This document shows positions 61,914-64,000 of a DNA stretch of 64,000 nucleotides, piece after piece (position 1 is the first letter of the stretch; each line of letters opens with the position of its first letter). Source of the stretch: Anaerobutyricum faecale (GTDB taxonomy: Bacteria; Bacillota; Clostridia; Lachnospirales; Lachnospiraceae); contig DWWR01000108.1 of the NCBI GenBank assembly GCA_019119645.1, positions 1-64,000 of the forward strand, read 5' to 3'. A model generated the notes under the pieces. That model did not search any database and was not told the origin of the DNA. It worked only from the letters and a program-made list of their open reading frames with translations. A program made the position numbers and the translations under genes.

Positions 61914-63176
61914 ATGATAAAAAAAGAAATGATAGCTATGTTACTGGCTGGCGGACAAGGCAGCCGTCTCGGTGTTTTAACATCTAAATTGGCAAAACCG
62001 GCGGTTGCTTTCGGCGGCAAATACAAGATTATCGATTTCCCGCTGAGCAACTGTATCAATTCCGGTATTGATACAGTCGGAGTCCTGACCCAGTATCAGC
62101 CACTCAGATTGAATCAGCACATAGGAATCGGTATTCCGTGGGACCTGGACCGCAACATCGGCGGCGTGACCATTCTTCCTCCATATGAGAGAAGCGAGAA
62201 TACAGACTGGTACACAGGAACAGCCAATGCGATTTATCAGAACATGGAGTTCATGGAGTATTATCATCCGGACTACGTGATTATCCTTGGCGGTGACCAT
62301 ATTTATAAGATGGATTATGAACTTATGCTGGAATTTCATAAAAAGAATGATGCCAAGATTACTCTGGCAACTTATGAAGTTCCGTGGGAAGATGCCAGCC
62401 GTTTCGGTCTGGTCATCACTGATGAGAATAATCAGGTCGTTGAGTTTGAAGAGAAACCGGAGAAACCGAGAAGCAATAAGGCGTCCATGGGTATTTACAT
62501 TTTTAACTGGGATGTTTTGAAAGATGCACTGGAGCGCCTGAAGAATCAGTCCGGCTGCGATTTTGGTATGCATGTCATCCCGTATTGTCATGAGAGAGGC
62601 GATAAGATCATGGCTTATAATTACCAGGGATACTGGAAGGATGTGGGAACTCTTTCCGCATACTGGGAAGCCAACATGGAGCTGATCGATATCATACCGG
62701 AGTTTAATCTGTATGAAGAATTCTGGAGGATCTACACGAAGAACACCGTACTCCCTCCGCAGTATTTCTCAGAAAATGCAAAGGTAAGCGGATGTATTGT
62801 CGGTGAAGGAACAGAGGTTTATGGAGAGATTTATAACTCTGTCATCGGTTCCGGCGTTACGGTGGAAGAGGGAGCGTTTATCACCAATTCCATCATCATG
62901 AACGGCACTGTGATAAAGGCCGGCGCGAGAATCGAGAAGGCCATCATTGCCGAGAATTCAGTGATCGGCGAGAACACGGAACTGGGAGCATTCGAGGAAG
63001 TGCCGAATAAGTTCAAGCCGAACATTTATAACGGCGGACTGGTAACCATCGGGGAAGGTTCCGTCATCCCGGCAAATGTAAGGATTGGCAAGAATGTTGC
63101 CATCGTGGGAACAACCACCGCGGAAGATTATCCGGACGGTATTCTGGCAAGCGGTGAATCCATTATCAGACAGTAG
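61914..63176 (+). CDS. glgC: Glucose-1-phosphate adenylyltransferase
   Basis: 420 residues. The nucleotidyltransferase core has MLLAGGQGSRLGVLT, KPAVAFGGKYKIIDFPLSN, and YWKDVGTLSAYWEANMELI; a C-terminal left-handed beta-helix with hexapeptide repeats follows from about residue 290. It makes ADP-glucose for glycogen. A GTGATT stretch rather than a strong ribosome site precedes ATG 61914, with GGGGTG at 61900. It is followed by glgD, the usual paired arrangement in Bacillota. Confidence 0.96.
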   Translation: MIKKEMIAMLLAGGQGSRLGVLTSKLAKPAVAFGGKYKIIDFPLSNCINSGIDTVGVLTQYQPLRLNQHIGIGIPWDLDRNIGGVTILPPYERSENTDWYTGTANAIYQNMEFMEYYHPDYVIILGGDHIYKMDYELMLEFHKKNDAKITLATYEVPWEDASRFGLVITDENNQVVEFEEKPEKPRSNKASMGIYIFNWDVLKDALERLKNQSGCDFGMHVIPYCHERGDKIMAYNYQGYWKDVGTLSAYWEANMELIDIIPEFNLYEEFWRIYTKNTVLPPQYFSENAKVSGCIVGEGTEVYGEIYNSVIGSGVTVEEGAFITNSIIMNGTVIKAGARIEKAIIAENSVIGENTELGAFEEVPNKFKPNIYNGGLVTIGEGSVIPANVRIGKNVAIVGTTTAEDYPDGILASGESIIRQ

Positions 63177-63192
63177 GGGGCAGGTGACATAG

Positions 63193-64000
63193 ATGAAGGC
63201 GATAGGTATTATTTTAGCAGGCGGTAATAATAAGAGAATTGGTAAATTGTCCGACAAGCGGGCCATTGCGGCGCTGCCGATCGCAGGCAGCTACCGGGCC
63301 ATCGATTTTGCCCTGAGTAATATGACCAACTCCAAGGTAAATAAAGTGGCGGTATTTCCACAGTTCAATGCCCGTTCCCTCAACGAGCATTTAAGCTCAA
63401 GCAAGTGGTGGGATTTTGGAAGAAAGCAGGGCGGGCTTTACGTTTTCACACCGACTGTGACCAAAGACAATAACTTCTGGTATCAGGGCACGGCAGATGC
63501 GCTGTATCAGAACATCGACTATTTAAAGAAAAGTCATGAACCGTACGTGATCATTGCTGCCGGCGACGGCATTTATAAGCTGGATTACGGAAAGGTACTG
63601 GACAGACATATCGAAAAGAACGCGGATATCACGGTGGTGTACACTAAGATGTCCGATAAGGACGACGATCTGACCCGGTTTGGTATCCTCAAACTGGATG
63701 AGAACGAGCGTATCGTAGATTTCGAGGAGAAGCCGCTGGTTGCTGAATCCAACAACGTATCCATCGGCGTGTACATTATCCGGAGACGGCATCTGATCGA
63801 GATTCTGGAGCGCTGTGCGAAAGAAGACCGGCATGACTTTGTAAAAGATGTCCTTGTCCGCTATAAAAATGTTCGTAAGATCTACGGCTACAAGCTGGAC
63901 ACTTACTGGCGCAACATTGCCACCGTGGAGTCTTACTATAAGACAAATATGGATTTCCTGAAAAAGGACGTCCGGGATTACTTCTTTAAAGAATATCCGG
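63193..64000 (+). CDS. glgD: GlgD, glucose-1-phosphate adenylyltransferase regulatory subunit (cut by window end)
   Basis: 269 complete codons are visible and the frame runs off the window without a stop. It starts MKAIGIILAGGNNKRIGKLSDKR (read in part), with FALSNMTNSKVNKVAVF and FWYQGTADALYQNIDYLK. Compared with GlgC several catalytic residues are altered, as is normal for GlgD, which forms a hetero-oligomer with GlgC and activates it. AGGGGGCAGGTGA lies upstream; the gap to glgC is 16 bases. Confidence 0.95.
   Translation, partial: MKAIGIILAGGNNKRIGKLSDKRAIAALPIAGSYRAIDFALSNMTNSKVNKVAVFPQFNARSLNEHLSSSKWWDFGRKQGGLYVFTPTVTKDNNFWYQGTADALYQNIDYLKKSHEPYVIIAAGDGIYKLDYGKVLDRHIEKNADITVVYTKMSDKDDDLTRFGILKLDENERIVDFEEKPLVAESNNVSIGVYIIRRRHLIEILERCAKEDRHDFVKDVLVRYKNVRKIYGYKLDTYWRNIATVESYYKTNMDFLKKDVRDYFFKEYP

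Noticed and set aside
1..64000. tRNA, rRNA or tmRNA genes
   Set aside because: I looked for T-arm and rRNA-like motifs and saw none, but I could not run a dedicated search.

Overview
The window looks like chromosomal DNA of a spore-forming, gut-type Lachnospiraceae (Clostridia, Bacillota). Supporting signs are strong AGGAGG ribosome sites, the gdpP-rplI-dnaB cluster, a two-cluster ferredoxin, PPi-dependent phosphofructokinase, MecA, the paired GlgC/GlgD genes and a cwlD-type sporulation amidase. The genus cannot be fixed from sequence reading alone.

Layout. 0.1-10.9 kb: a LacI-controlled sugar operon (isomerase-family protein, split transketolase, FGGY kinase, ribose-type ABC transporter, DUF2291 lipoprotein), best explained as a branched-pentose or similar pathway; D-apiose is the leading guess. 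11-17.4 kb: gdpP, rplI, dnaB, a MerR-like regulator, ferredoxin and a YARHG protein. 17.4-24.8 kb: a hydrolase-like protein, pfp with a 34-bp tandem repeat at its 3' end, a sulfotransferase-like gene, then an FMN riboswitch and ribD-ribE-ribBA-ribH. 25-28.7 kb: pstSCAB behind a possible Pho box. 28.8-30.1 kb: a DUF1858 protein and mecA.

30.4-35.1 kb is the most striking region. A CwlD-type amidase gene is cut exactly at its zinc-binding DPGH/GG motif into a 5' part (34961-35116) and a 3' part (30458-31003). Between them lie about 3.96 kb carrying a large serine recombinase, a 57-residue protein, amtB and glnK. Both junctions share CACG, and joining them restores an in-frame protein of about 233 residues. 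This is the geometry of a skin-like intervening element whose excision would rebuild a sporulation gene.

35.3-44.1 kb: tsaC, a phosphatase homologue lacking its nucleophile, atpZ/atpI-like genes and a full F-type ATP synthase operon with a sodium-type c subunit. 44.4-53.4 kb: a DivIVA-like coiled-coil protein, a HAD phosphatase, a methyltransferase, a large membrane-anchored protein with a C39-like end, and a class A penicillin-binding protein with a Ser/Gly tail. 53.6-57 kb, minus strand: a PRPP synthetase-like gene, a DnaC-type helicase loader and a DnaD-domain protein.

57.0-58.7 kb is non-coding but highly structured. Two copies of a pair of long imperfect hairpins (A then B) flank a cluster of eight exact and three near DnaA boxes (TGTGGATAA). 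The arms of the hairpins differ between copies yet still pair, so folding seems to be what is conserved. With the replication genes next door this may be an origin or DnaA-titration locus, or a pair of unknown structured RNAs. 58.7-64 kb: a lipoprotein whose Shine-Dalgarno lies in a 15-bp hairpin, a CPBP protease, murC, glgC and the start of glgD.
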